64,000 nt of DNA from Inia geoffrensis (GCA_036417435.1 CM070910.1:12279501-12343500); one strand, 5' to 3'. Shown: positions 22,998 through 35,170, counted from the first letter of the stretch. The notes: generated by a model from the sequence alone, not told the origin. Numbers and translations: made by a program.

Positions 22998-23812
22998 GAC
23001 AACTTATTTAAATAATGGTGCTTCTGGTTATGAGCTAATGCTCAGAGCAGGAAAACATATCACCAAATTATCTATAGGTTAATACCTACTTAATTAAAAA
23101 TAAGCACTCACTCATTCTCAATTTTAACAACCCTACTAGAGCAGGTAGTCTTAGCTTTGGGGACAAGAATATTTTGGAGAGATGTCTATGGTTGAGCTTC
23201 GTAAGGTCCCTAAAACCAAGAAATTTTATGCAAAATTCTGTACATATGTGTATTTCTCTAGAGATGACCCAACCTTTTCCTGAGATTTTTCAGAAGTATC
23301 CATAAGTCAAAACCACTGTTATCAGAACAATGGCTAAATACCTGTGGCCTCTTCCCACAGTTTAAATGTCCTATGTACAATGAAGCCCAATTATTTTCCA
23401 TAATGGCCCATTTTTAAATCTATAATACAATCAATAAGAAAGAGAATACATTAATTTTTTTAAAGAAAGCTTTTCTTAACTTGTATTTCAAGATTCTGTA
23501 AAGTCAGTGTGACAAATAACAATGTTAAACACATTCTCCACAATGTGGCTACATCTAAAATCTTACCTAAGAAAAATAAGGGAAAATGACTGCTTCCATG
23601 TTTACGGAAGAATATTTATCAAGATATTAAGTGTTTATCTCTAGGTGAGAGAGTTTGCAGGTGACAGATTTTCATTTTTGTGTTTTTTCCCTTGAACATG
23701 TACTAACTCTGAAAAGAGGAAGACAACATATAATCTATAAAAATCATCCCTCCTCCAAAATATTAGTGTAGTATTTCCTTTGAAAAACACAAGAATAAAA
23801 GGTGTTACTAAC

Positions 23813-23896
23813 CTTAATAGCTTTGATGGCTGCTTTAGTAATTTGGGTCATTTTCGCTTTAGAAATGGGTGGCTTGTAGTCATTCAGAGAATACAA
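23813..23896 (-). CDS. SCAF8: SCAF8 coding exon 2 (residues 11-38)
   Basis: Begins LYSLNDYKPPISKAK and ends KAAIKAIK, the first helices of the CID (CTD-interaction domain), an all-helical fold that docks on the phosphorylated YSPTSPS repeats of RNA polymerase II. The acceptor is a pyrimidine tract ending 'ttcatcag' immediately before TTG at 23896; the donor is AAG/gttagt. Length 84 nt keeps phase 0 on both sides, so skipping would delete 28 residues of the CID without shifting frame but would destroy the fold. Confidence 0.95.
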
Positions 23897-24019
23897 CTGA
23901 TGAAAAAGAAGAACAAACTTTAAACACAGCAAAACTGGTCTCTAAGCAATTACACGAAATTACCAACCATTTCTATTTTTATATCCTCAGTGAAATTAAA
24001 GTGCTCCTTTTCTTTTAAA

Positions 24020-24765
24020 AATCACGTTCAACATTATTAGCCATCAAGCAAATACACATCAAAACCACAATGAGATTATCACTTTACACTTACTTGCTTA
24101 TAATCAAAAAGACAAGTGTTAGCAAGGATGTAGAGAAACGAACCCTTATCCACATTACTAATGGGAATGTAAAATGGTGCAGCAGCTTTGGAAGACATTT
24201 CGGCAGTTTTTAAAAAAATGAAAAATAATATGTAATATGACCCAGCAATTCCACTCCCAGGTATATATCCAACAGAGGTGAAAATATACGTTCCCATAAA
24301 AACTTGTACACAAACGGTCACTGCAGCATTATTCATAAAAATTCATTAAAAAAGTGGAAACCACCTAAATGTCCACCAACTGAGGAATGGATAAACAAAA
24401 TTTCTTCTACCCATTCAATGAAATATTAGCCATGAAAATGGAATGATGTACTGACACATGCTACAACATGGATGAACCTTGAAAACATGCTCAGTTTAAA
24501 AAGCCATATTTAAAACATGTTACATAATTGCATTTATATGAAATGTCCAGAGAAGGCAAATCTATTAGTGACTGTCTAGAGCTGGGGGAGCTGGGGAGAA
24601 ATGAGAAGTGATAACGAATGAGTAAAGCATGTTTTTTAGGTTAAAAAAACATTCTAAAATTGACTGTGGTGATGACTGCACATAAAAATCACTGAATTAT
24701 ACACTTTCAATTGGTTAACTGCGTGGTATGTGAATTATATGTCAATATAATTGTTTTTAGAAGTC
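24020..24765 (+). mobile_element. L1 ORF2 3' end and 3' UTR
   Basis: Recognisable L1 phrases in order: 'catcaaaaccacaatgagat', 'gacccagcaattccactccc', 'ccacctaaatgtccaccaac', 'ctacaacatggatgaacctt' and the 3' UTR 'aattatacactttcaattgg'. Many stops; a 5'-truncated pseudoelement, antisense to SCAF8. Confidence 0.88.
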
Positions 24766-25099
24766 AAGAGATGTAATATTTAGCAATAATCCCACCCCTC
24801 ACCGCCCCAAATTTTTGTTTTAAGATTTCTCATATACGCAAAGGATAATAATACTGCTTAGAGAGAAAACGGATGAAGACAAGGTGGGGTATCAGGCAAA
24901 AGACAAATAACTAAGCTTAAATAAATACTGATGAAAACTGGTACTAAATGATGCTGGGAATTTAACTACAATGCTATATTAACTAGAAGCCTGGAAACTA
25001 AGCTTTGGCCCTCAGAACATTGCAAAAGCAACTTGAACAGACTTGCAAAGCAACTCAAAACAACACTGGTTGGTTAAACAACCAGGGAGTCCTCTAGAG

Positions 25100-25325
25100 C
25101 AGGGCTCCCCAACCCCCGGGGCAGGACAGCAGTTGTCCATGGCCCGTTAGGAACCGGGCCACACAGCAGGAGGTGAGCAGGGGGCGAGTGAGCGAAGCTC
25201 CATCTGCTGCTCCACATCACTCCTGTTCCCGCCTGAACCATCCACCCCGGCCCCCCAGCCCCATCCATGGAAAAACTGTCTTCCCTGAAACCGGTCCCTG
25301 GTGCCAAAAAGGTTGGGGACCACTG
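25100..25325 (+). mobile_element. 226-bp hAT-type element with 8-bp duplications
   Basis: Terminal inverted repeats start 'cagggctccccaacccc' and end 'ggttggggaccactg'; the flanks ctctagag (25092-25099) and ctctatag (25326-25333) form an 8-bp target duplication with one difference, the hAT signature. GC-rich interior with 'gttaggaaccgggccacaca', internally deleted and without a transposase. Confidence 0.85.
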
Positions 25326-25469
25326 CTCTATAGCCTTTGCTCCAGCAGCCCTTTAACCTATTCATCATGGAATTCTATTGATTTTTACCCAGTTTCCTCC
25401 ATGTGTGTCTCTTCTTCCTCCAACCACCACCATGACCACACTCCAAATTACCTTCAACTCGCACATTGA

Positions 25470-26160
25470 GATAGCATGTCTATCTTTTCAAAAACTAATC
25501 TGATCAGGTGACTGATACTCACCCACTTCCTCTACCACCCTAAAAGGTTCAATGACTTCCCACTCTTTGGAGGTACACAAAAATCTACACATACAAGGCC
25601 CTTGCCTGATCTAATTACTGTCTACCTTTCCAGTCTCATCTCATACCATGCTCCTCTCCCCAGCTCTCTGCCCTAGGCACAATGGTCTTTTTTCAGTTCC
25701 CTGCCACAGAGCCTTTAAAAATGGGCTTGTTTCCTCTATTTGGAATAGAACTAGGGCCTCCCTACTAGTTTATGCATACTCATTCATCTTAGTTAAAGCA
25801 TCACCTAATGAGGAAAGCCTTCCCTACATCTCCCCAACCAGAGCTATACCACTTTTTTTTTTTTGCGGTACGCGGGCCTCTCACTGCTGTGGCCTCTCCC
25901 GTTGCGGAGCACAGGCTCCGGACGCGCAGGCTCAGTGGCCATGGCTCACGGGCCCAGACGCTCCGCGGCATGTGGGATCTTCCCAGGCCGGGGCACAAAC
26001 CTGTGTCCCCTGCATCAGCAGGCAGACTCTCAACCACTGAGCCACCAGGGAAGCCCCTATACCACCTTTTATACCCTCATTGTACTGTCACTCACCTTTG
26101 AAGCATTCATCACAGAATTTGACACTTACTTGCATGATTATTTAACTAATATTTGACTTT
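25470..26160 (+). repeat. L2 remnant carrying a SINE
   Basis: 'gatcaggtgactgatactca', 'ttcaatgacttcccactctt', 'aaggcccttgcctgatctaa', 'gaggaaagccttccctacat' follow the L2 3' region in order, resuming after the SINE at 25853-26056 with 'ttgaagcattcatcacaga'. Confidence 0.72.
25853..26056 (-). repeat. CHR SINE, young ~200-bp form
   Basis: Inserted in the L2 remnant; flanked by ctataccac at 25844-25852 and 26057-26065. Confidence 0.93.
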
Positions 26161-26599
26161 TAAAAGGACTGTCCCAAAGGGTGACAAAGACTGACATCCT
26201 TGAGACAAAGGATATAAGTTCCTTTAATGCAGTTTAAGCAATAAGACGCTAACTGAACACCAAGAGCTGTCCAAACTGAAATCAACCTTGGGAGAAGTAT
26301 GCCTTTCCCTTTAAGTTCCCACAGAGGTGTCCACTTGATGATACTGCCCAACCGGTGTTAGGATCCCATCAGATCATTTAAGAAGCTACCTCTGTCAAAC
26401 TCACAGGGAATTTTAATATACTCATGCCCTCAATTTCTGTCTGCTTTAGAAAATCTAACTGTATGCCAGTCACCTCACTAGGTGCAAAATAACATCAACA
26501 CAGTGTTTTCAGCAAGCTGTGTAAAGCAAAGGTCAGTTTCCCAGAAGTTCTTAGCAGGCCCAGACTGCAGCCCATCTGAGATCCAGACCTGCCCTCTCC

Positions 26600-26740
26600 T
26601 GCTAAAGAATAAGCTCTAGGAAGAGAAACTCTGCCTTTTTTGCTTAGATTTTTTTCCCCCGCTTTGTCCAAACTGTATCCTCAGTGTCTGGCAGAGAATA
26701 AGAATTCGTTGAGAATAAGAATTTGTTAAGAATAAATTAA
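26600..26740 (+). repeat. L2 3' tail
   Basis: 'tgtatcctcagtgtctggca' is the diagnostic L2 tail phrase; it is followed by an imperfect 18-bp tandem repeat (gagaataagaattcgtt and variants, about 26692-26733). Confidence 0.5.
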
Positions 26741-26774
26741 AATGAACAAATACATATAAGACACAGCATTGTAC

Positions 26775-26950
26775 AAGCTTTGCACAGAAAGACCTGGATT
26801 TTAATTCCAACGATGTTACCTTATTACAAAGTTGCTAAACCTCTGAACCTTAGTTTTCTCGTTTAGAAAAAAACAGAAGCAATACTCATTTCACAGAAAC
26901 ACTGCATATAAAGCTTTTAGAACACACTTAAGTCACTCAACAGGGTTAGC
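26775..26950 (+). repeat. MIR fragment
   Basis: 'gacctggattttaattccaa', 'aagttgctaaacctctgaac', 'cttagttttctcgtttagaa' fit the MIR core and 3' half. Confidence 0.58.
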
Positions 26951-27225
26951 CATTATTAAATTAAAATCCTTCTCTTTGGAGGCATTCTCCATTTAAATGA
27001 ATAATATTAAAGTATGCATCAAACATTTATTCATTCAGGTACCTGATGGTACATTCCATGGTAATTTATATGACTGGGGCAATGAAGAGGCACCAGGGTC
27101 TTCCTATAGTTGACAATACATTACTTCTTTCATTTTGTGTAGTAAAGCCCTAAAGTTTCAATCAAGCACTGGTCCATATTCTAGCAGATCAAAAACTTTG
27201 CTCTCTTTCTTCCTTCCTTTTTTTA

Positions 27226-27258
27226 TTGGGCGGGGGGGAGGTTGGGAGAATGAGGTAG
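27226..27258 (+). repeat. G-rich run with quadruplex potential
   Basis: Four runs of three or more Gs: gggcggggggg ... ggttggg ... gtaggg. On the template strand of SCAF8. Confidence 0.55.
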
Positions 27259-27329
27259 GGAAAATATAACTTAGACTTGTAAAACATTTCAACAGCATGA
27301 AAAGTCAGCTCTTATCAGAGACCCTCTTT

Positions 27330-27585
27330 ATTTTTTTAAATTTATTTATTAACTTTTATTTATTTGGCTGTGTCAGGTCTTAGTTGTGGCACTCGGGGTC
27401 TTTGATGCAGCATGCAGGATCTTTCGTTATGGCGTGCAGGCTCCAGATCACGGGGGCACAGCAGCTGCAGTGCATGGATTTAGCTGCCCCTCGGCGTGTG
27501 GAATCTTAGTTCCCTGATCAGGGCTTGAACCCATGTCCCTGCATCGGAAGGTGGATTATTATCCACTGCACTACCAGGGATGTCT
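27330..27585 (-). repeat. CHR SINE, diverged long form
   Basis: Complement of head ('actaccagggatgtct') and of a body with extra 'ggatctttcgttatggcgtg'; flanked by agagaccctcttt copies at about 27317 and 27586. Confidence 0.85.
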
Positions 27586-28179
27586 GAGAGACCCTCTTTT
27601 TAATACCGCAGAAACTTAAGGTATTACTTAGAAAAATACTAAGCAATTAAGTACTTTTCAAAGGCCCACTGAATACATGTGCTTCCAACTAACCATTTAT
27701 CTAGATTCTCTAAAATCTCATTTCTTTATTAAACCTGACAGCCAGAAAAGAGGCATAGATCACCTCATCTAGTTCTTCACAGAATGCCTTTACTAAAATT
27801 TAATGAAGTCCCAGTCCTGACGTGTCCTTCCTTTGGCTACTCAAGACTTATGGATTCAAAGGAAAGATACTAAACAACAGCCTGGGTTTTCAGTCTAACT
27901 CATTCATTCTTTTGTTTTTCAACTCCTTTCAGTTACACTGCAGAGTGCTCTTTCAATCAGTAACATTTAAATTTTCTATTCTATCACCTGTACGTACCAC
28001 ATGAAATGCACATTTTTAGATGTGAAAACAACTTCTTCAAATCAAATCAGTTTCTAATGACTTCAGTCAAGGTTTGAGAAATCTTTAACCTAAACGGGGA
28101 TTTCTCAGTGGCTGCTGGCTACTCCCCTCAAAAACTCATTTCTAATAAAGAGTTTTTAAGTTGTCCATTATTGATTAGG

Positions 28180-28239
28180 CCAGGGGTCAGCACAGTAAAT
28201 ATTTTAGGCTTTGGAGGCTACACAGTTGCTATCGCACAA
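28180..28239 (-). mobile_element. hAT element, left half (split by Tigger1)
   Basis: 'ggggtcagcacagtaaatat' and 'tttaggctttggaggctaca' match a common hAT-Charlie non-autonomous family. The match stops where the Tigger1 terminus begins and resumes at 30166. Confidence 0.72.
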
Positions 28240-30165
28240 CAGGCATATTTCATTTCACCATGCTTTGCAGACGGCGTATTTTTAGCACACTGAAGGTTGT
28301 GGCAACCCTGTGTCAGTGAAGAAGGCAGGGTGATAGACCTCTTGCACCAAACAGTCAAGTTGTGAATACAAAGGAAAAGGTCTTGAAGGAAATTAAAAGT
28401 GCTATTCCAGTGAATACGTGAATGATAAGCCAGCAAACCAGCCTTACTGCTGATATGGAGAAAGTTTGAGCGGTCTGGATAGAAGATTAAACCAGACACC
28501 ACATTCCCTTAAGCCAAAGCCGAACCCAGAGCCAGTCCCTAACTCTCTTCAATTCTCTGAAGGCCGAGGGAGGAGAGGAAGCTGCAGAAGAAAAGTGTGG
28601 AGCTAGCAGAGGTGGTTCATGAGATTTAAGGAAAGAGGCCACCTTGTCCATAACATCAAAGCGCAGAGTGAGGCAGCCCGTGCTGATGGAGAAGGTGCAG
28701 CAAGTCATCCAGAAGATCCAGCTCAGACCATTAATGCAAGTGGCTACACTGAACAACAGCCTTTCAGTGTAGACGAAATAGCCTCACATTGGAAGAAGGT
28801 GCCATGTAGGACTTTCTAGCTAGAGAGGAGAAGTCAATGCCTGGTTTCAAAGTTTCAAAGGACAGGCTGACTCTCCTGTTAGGGGCTAATGCAGCTGGTG
28901 ACTTTAAATTGAAGCCAGTGCCCATTTACCATTCCAAAAATCCTTGGGCCCTTAAAAATTATGCTAAATCTACTCTGCCTGTGCTCTAGAAATGGAACAA
29001 CAAAGCCTGGAGGACAACACATCTGTTTACAACATGGTTTACTGAATATTTTAAGCTCACTGTTGAGACCTACTCCACTGCTCAGAAAAAAAAAATTCCT
29101 TTCAAAATATTACTGCTCACTGACAATGCACCTGGTCACCCCAGAGCTCTGATGGAGACGTACAATGAGATTAATGTTTTCATGCCTGCTAACACAACAT
29201 CCATTCTGCAGCCCATGGATCAAGGTGTCATTTCAACTTTCAAGTCTTATTAAGAAATATTATTTCATAAGGTTATAGCTGCAATAGAGAGTGATTCTTC
29301 TGATGAATCTAGGCAAATAAATTGAAAACCTTCTGCAAAGGTTTCACCATTCTTGATGCCAGTGAGAATATTCATGATTCACGGGAAAGGGTCAAAATAT
29401 CAGCGTTAACAGGAGTTTGGAAGAAGCTGACTCCAACCCTCCTGGGTGACTTCGAGGGGTTCAAGACTTCATTGAGGAAGTAACTGCAGATGCGGTCGAA
29501 ATAGCAAGGGAAGTACGATCAGAATTGGAGCCTGAAGATGTGACAGAACTGCTGCAATCTCATGATAAAATTTTAAAGGATGAGGAGTTGCTTCTTATGG
29601 ATGAGCAAAGAAAGTGGTTTCTTGAGACAGAATTCTATCCTGGTGAAGATGCTGTGAAGAGTGATGAAATGATCACAAAGGATATAGAACGTTACATAAA
29701 CGTGGTTGATAAGGCAGGATTTCGGAGGACTGACTCCAATTTGAAAGTTCTACTATGGAAAAATGCTTTTAAACAGCACTGCATTCTACAGAAAAATTGT
29801 TTGTAAAAGGAAGAATCAATCCATGCAGCAAAAACTTCACTGTTGTCTTAAGTAATTACCATGGCCATCCCAAACTTCAGCACCACAACCCTGATCAGTG
29901 AGCAGCCATCAACAGTGAGGCAAGATCCTCCACCAGCAAAAAGATTACAAGTCATCAAAGGCTGAGATGATGGTATTTTTTAGCAGTAAGTTTTAAAAAC
30001 AAAGTATGTACATTTTTTAGACTGAATGCCACTGCACACTAGTATAGCGTAAACATAACTTAAATATGTACCGGGAAAGCAAAAATTCATGTGACTTGCT
30101 TTATTGCAAAATTTGCTTTATTGTGGTGGTCTAAAACCACACCCGAAACATCTGAGGTATGCCTG
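28240..30165 (+). pseudogene. Tigger1 DNA transposon, decayed transposase
   Basis: Starts caggcatattt and ends ggtatgcctg, the Tigger1 inverted termini, followed by TA. The body carries the pogo-type transposase sequence: DDE-region phrases around 29120 ([10 protein letters not shown] in one frame) and the C-terminal frame 29525-29806 ([13 protein letters not shown], then [16 protein letters not shown]). Frameshifts and stops break it, and about 0.5 kb is missing after 'gtggcaaccctgtgtcag', removing the start and N-terminal DNA-binding part. About 1.93 kb against ~2.4 kb for a full element. Tigger transposases move DNA by TA-targeted cut and paste; this copy cannot encode one. Sense opposite to SCAF8. 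Confidence 0.92.
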
Positions 30166-30280
30166 TACTCAGCACTACCCCTGGGTAAAGAAAGCAGCCA
30201 CAAACAATTCATTTATGAATGGGCAGGGTGTGTTCCAACATAACCTTTTTACAAAGCCAGGTCAACCCGATATTGGGCAA
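30166..30280 (-). mobile_element. hAT element, right half (split by Tigger1)
   Basis: 'tactcagcactacccctggg', 'aaagcagccacaaacaattc' and 'gaatgggcagggtgtgttcc' continue the hAT consensus exactly where the left half breaks off. The right boundary is approximate. Confidence 0.68.
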
Positions 30281-31087
30281 TTTTACTTCTCAATCCTACA
30301 AACACGCAACTTTACTTGTTTGTTTTTGGATAAACACGACACTCTCATGTCCTGCAAAGTGTATTCAGGCCTTTCCTCATCTATGCACTGAGTAAGGCTC
30401 ATTACCCAAAATTTAACAAAATGTTGTACTTCATGCTTGTTATTTCGAGCAAACTCTTCACTTCAAAAATTTCAGTGCCTTTCCCAATTTGAGCAATATT
30501 AAATGAATTCTACCATGACCCTGGAAGAGTGCAACAAAAAAACCTGTGACCTGACAAACCCAAGACAACCATTAAATTGGGGTAAAATCTTGCTCATTTT
30601 CAGATTAATCTTATGCCTTCAAGGTTGATTCTATGTCCAATACGAATTAACCTTAAGTGTGAACCTAAAATATTTATCAATCCAATTCATTTTTCTCTAC
30701 AGTGGTCCTTCAGGGCCTTGAGAGTACTAGAATTAGGTTCCTTCAAATCTCCTAAGAAATCAGACAATCACAAAAGTTCCTGGATCCAACACAATCTTGG
30801 TACTTGCAATTCAAGATAGCATGCTGACCACGTTTTCCTTTTCTTCTTCTTACTGGCAGGACAAAAAAGGAATAATTTTTTAAAGGTATTTAAAACTCAC
30901 AATAAAAAGTAGAATGGGAACAGAATAAGCAGACAAGAAAATTTCCAGAAAATGGAAATGTGATAAAGAGGACTGGTTAACTGATCAAAAAAAACCCACA
31001 AGCCCCAAAACACACAGATACAGCCAACGAGGGAAATAATTTGCCCTGCAAAAATCCAGTCTCACCATTCAAAATCAAGGTATTCAG

Positions 31088-31307
31088 GGCTTCCCTGGTG
31101 GCGCAGTGGTTGAGAGTCCACCTGCCGACGCAGGGGACACGGGTTCGTGCCCCGGCCTGGGAAGATCCCACATGCCACGGAGCGGCTGGGCCCGTGAGCC
31201 ATGGCCATTGAGTCTGCACGTCCGGAGCCTGTGCTCCGCAACGGGAGAGGCCACAACAGTGAGAGGCCCGTGTACCGCAAAAAAAAAAAAAAAAAAAAGA
31301 AAAAAAA
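31088..31307 (+). repeat. CHR SINE, young ~200-bp form
   Basis: Flanked by 'tcaaggtattcag' at 31075-31087 and again from 31309, a perfect 13-bp duplication; long A tail. Confidence 0.94.
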
Positions 31308-31629
31308 TTCAAGGTATTCAGAGGGCAAGACCAGCACAAGTGAACTAATGCCTCACCTACCGTTGCAAAATGTCACTAAAACTGACCATTAAAGAAACAC
31401 ATATAAAATTATTGCGTAGTGATATATAGGTTATCATCAGGAGTGTTATGAATTAAAACACTTCTTTTTGGAGATCCAGCACAGGGTGAGAAGAAAGAGC
31501 TTCCAATAAAATCTCTTTTGTACTTAAAAAGAAACTACATGCATACGTTATTCTGAAAAATGTAACAATTATATTTTAATACAATCTTGTTTTAACTCCA
31601 CTTGCCAACCCTGGCCTTTTACAGTATCT

Positions 31630-32385
31630 CTCCCCCAAAGTTCATATGTTTAAGTCCCAATGCCTAACGTGACTGTGCAGTGACCACTGAACAATGCAAG
31701 AGTTAGGAGTGATGACCCTCCACATAGTCAAAAACCCACATATAACTTATAGTCAGCCCTCCATATCTATGGTTCTGTATCCGTGGATTCAACCAACCAC
31801 GGGTTGTTTAGTACTGTAGCATTCACCACTGAAAAACTTCCACATATACGTGAACCCTCACAGTTCAAACCCGTGTTGTTCAAGGGTCAACTGTATTTGA
31901 AAATAGAGCCTTTATGGAGGTATTGTATTTAAGGTTAAACGAGGTCATAAGAGTGAAGGCCTTATCCAATAAAATTACTGTCCTTCTAAGAAGAGACACC
32001 AGAGAACTAGCTCCCTCTCACAGCCATGTGAAGACACACATAAGAAGGCTACAAGGCAACTAGGACCTGAGGGTGGCTGCTAGGAACTCCGAAAGACACC
32101 CAGCCCACAGCCAGCAAACAAAATGGAGACCTCAGTCCGACAATGGCAAGGAACTGTATTAAGCCAACAATTTGAGCTGGGCAGAGGACCACAAATTTCA
32201 AATGAGAGCACAGCCTGCCTGGCTGACGCCCTGACTTCGGCCTAGTGAGCCCATCAGCAGAGGACCCAGCTAACCAGTGCCTCATCCTGACCCACAGAAA
32301 TTGTGAAGTAAGTACATGGTGCTTAAGCCGCAAGCTAAGTTTGTGGCAATGTGTTACACAGCAACAGAAAATGAATAAAGTAGAA
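31630..32385 (+). mobile_element. MaLR LTR (MLT1-like) carrying a Tigger-like insert
   Basis: 'ttcatatgtttaagtcccaa', 'gtatttgaaaatagagcctt', 'taaacgaggtcataagagtg', 'gccatgtgaagacacacata' and 'gtgcttaagccgcaagctaa' appear in MLT1 LTR order. The match is interrupted at 31678-31893. Non-coding, old ERVL-MaLR remnant. Confidence 0.72.
31678..31893 (+). mobile_element. Small Tigger-like DNA element inside MLT1
   Basis: Termini cagtgaccactgaacaatgc and gttgttcaagggtcaactg are inverted; interior 'cagccctccatatctatgg' and 'gattcaaccaaccacgggtt' match MER2/MER44-type non-autonomous Tigger elements. Right flank is TA, left flank TG (a mutated TA). MLT1 continues uninterrupted across the site. Confidence 0.78.
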
Positions 32386-32591
32386 GAAAGCTGTGAACGA
32401 TTTATCTTAATTTTCTAACTTGACTATATAGATTTTTTTACTTTTCATAAATATTTTTGCAAAAACCATTTTTATAATTCAAAGTATTCAACAGAAATTA
32501 AAATTTCAAAATAAAACAGTTCTCTGTCTTTTCCTAACTTTAAAAATAGAAATTCAGTATTTTGCATATAGGAATAAAAAGTAAATAAGAG

Positions 32592-32909
32592 GGCTTCCCT
32601 GGTGGTGCAGTGGTTAAGAATCCGCCTGCCAATGCAGGGGACACAGGTTTGAGCCCTGGTCCAGGAAGATCCCACATGCCACAGAGCAACTAATCCCGTG
32701 AGCCACAACTGCTGAGCCTGTGCTCTAGAGCCTGTGAGCCACAGCAGCTGAGCCCGCGTGCCGCAACAAGAGAAGCCACCGCAATGAGAAGCCTGCGCAC
32801 CGCAACAAAGAGTAGCCCCCACTGGCCACAACTAGAGAAAGCCCTCGTGCAACAACGAAAACCCAACACAGCCAAAAATAAAAATAAATAAATTTATATA
32901 TAAAAAAAA
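32592..32909 (+). repeat. CHR SINE, long form
   Basis: Flanked by agtaaataagag on both sides (32580-32591 and 32909-32920). Confidence 0.93.
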
Positions 32910-33764
32910 GTAAATAAGAGACTTGTTTCACTGATAGTCATTTTAAAGAGCATAATATTCACCCATTTTAATACGTGAGAACCAATACACCTCATTACAA
33001 ATTTTACCTCAACAAGTCAAAAACTAGGTATTCTCCATATCCAAAACTTCTCACTCCCTAACATATGAGTTCTCCTTTCTTTACATAGCACATCTTCCAT
33101 ATTACTTTTGGTTTGGAATACAATATAAACTATCTGATAATACAAGCATGTAACAAAGTGACATATAAAATCAGACTCACAGGACATGACAAAATGTGAC
33201 CAGAGAACATTAACATTAGACTAACAGTAGTAGATCCAACATTAAGAAAAGCACATTCTAAAAGAATAACGTGACCAATATCGACATTTTCCTAAGGTTT
33301 TTTAAAGTAAATTTCTTTGTAAAAAGTATTTGAAACAAAGCTCTTTATAAACTTGGGTTAACTTCTACTGAAGTAGCAATATTCTTGAACAATCACAATG
33401 TTTAAAGAGCATAGGCTAAATAAAAGATACATCACAGATATTCTGTGAGGACCACCAGATCAGGCTTTTAACAAAGGCTGAACTCCCAATTTTACACTAA
33501 ATATTGTGCCAGCATGAAAACTTCAGAACAAAGTTTCAAATGCATCTTTGGGGGAGGGGGGGGCCATAAATAATTGCAAACACCAAAGCACAAAACCTGA
33601 AATGTTACATAATACCTAAAAACCAGTGAGAGAACATAAAAAATAATCACCTTAAAAAAAAAATCTTATAACGTTTTTCTGATTATAAAAATATTTTACT
33701 ATGGAAAAACTGGAAATGCAAAAAAAGCATGAAGACAGCAGAAAATGCAAATCATCTATAATCC

Positions 33765-33960
33765 AACAATTCATCACTCATTCCAAATATACTCAATTAG
33801 TACCAGGCACTATGGATCCAATAAAACAGGTAGACAGTCTCTGTTCTCATTAAACTATGGGCTGCTTTTGGCGATGGACAACATTCTAATAAACAAATGG
33901 AAACACTTTGCAGAGTACAGTTAAGCGCATAAGGAAGGTAATAATGTGATACAGTGAAGA
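33765..33960 (-). repeat. L2 3' end
   Basis: 'agtaccaggcactatggatc', 'caataaaacaggtagacagt', 'ctgttctcattaaactatgg' is the reverse complement of the L2 tail in order. Confidence 0.55.
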
Positions 33961-34010
33961 GTATATGCAAAATTGTACATTTTTTTCAGAATCTCAAATC
34001 TAGAATCCCT

Positions 34011-34362
34011 TTTTTTGTTTTTTTAAAAGGATGGCAGCTTCTCTAATTTTTCTGTTTTTAATTTATTCATTTTATTTTTGGCTGTGTTGGGTCTTCGTTG
34101 CTGCCCATGGGATTTCTCTAGTTGAGGCAAGCGGGGGCTACTGTCCTTGTGGTGCATGGGCTTCTCATTGCGGTGGCTTCCCCTGTTGCAGAGCACGGGC
34201 TCTAGGCGTGCGGGCTTCAGTAGTTGTGGCACGTGGGCTCAGTAGTTGTGGCTCCCGGGCTTAGTTACTGCGCAGCATGTGGGATCTTCCCAGGCCAAGG
34301 CTCAAACCCGTGTCCCCTGCATTCGCAGGCAGATTCTTAACCACTGTGCCACCAGAGAAGCC
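34011..34362 (-). repeat. CHR SINE, long form, diverged
   Basis: Poly-T-like right tail complement, 'ggctgtgttgggtcttcgtt', and head complement 'accactgtgccaccagagaa'; flanked by agaatccctt copies. Confidence 0.9.
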
Positions 34363-34962
34363 TCAGAATCCCTTGTTTAAAAATGTACGATATTATAAAA
34401 GGAAATGATGCCTATTTTTTAAATTATAAATCTGAATTATGCAAACATCTGTCCAGTAAGATCAAATCTATATACCAAACTTTGGCAGGGGATGGGTTAG
34501 AGGTCCTCTAATTAAAAAAAAAACAGAAAATGAAAAACAAAAAGCCAGAATTTGATATATAAAGGTGCTAACCAGATTATTATGACAAATACAAATGTTT
34601 ATATCCTTCATAAATTATCTTTTGCTATCGGCTATAAGCAGTTTCACATAAATAATTAACCTTTTATATTATTAAGCAGAATATCCCATTTCTCAAGCAT
34701 GGCAGACATCTAAGGTTAATATTACAGTTTTAAATACTGTCAAAAAGGAAGCTATTTTAGAATCTAAGTTATAGCTTAAAACTGTGTTAGTAACAAAGAA
34801 GAACTATCATCTCTCCCCCCCAAAATATTACCATTTAAAGAACTAAATTTAGGCCACAAGAACTTATTTTCATGGTCCTTTAATCCAACATCCAAATTTA
34901 TACAACCTTCCCAAGTCCCTGGAAAAGGGGGGTTAAAAAATACTCTTAAAAAAGGTACATAG

Positions 34963-35170
34963 GGGGCTTCCCTGGTGACACAGTGGTTGAGAGTCTGCCT
35001 GCCGATGAAGGGGACACGGGTTCGTGCCCCAGTCCGGGAAGATCCCACATGCCGCGGAGCGGCTGGGCCCGTGAGCCATGGCCGCTGAGCTTGCGCGTCC
35101 AGAGCCTGTGCTCCGCGGCGGGAGAGGCCACAACAGTGAGAGGCCCATACCGAAAAAAAAAAAAAAAAAA
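34963..35170 (+). repeat. CHR SINE, young ~200-bp form
   Basis: Flanked by aaaaaaggtacatag on both sides; the end of the body lacks a few bases ('aggcccataccgaaa'). Confidence 0.93.

Larger units (their letters stand above)
20058..23812 (-). other. SCAF8 intron 2
   Basis: Holds the second member of the direct-repeat pair (20470-20612), a 26-bp tandem duplication (20606-20657), two CHR SINEs (20994-21165, 22869-22997), an old L1 3' UTR (21790-22240) and a MIR piece (22320-22415). 22998-23812 shows nothing. Confidence 0.8.

Noticed and set aside
29525..29806. 93-codon frame with good protein character
   Set aside because: It is the C-terminal part of the Tigger1 transposase; the rest of the transposase is broken and the start is deleted.
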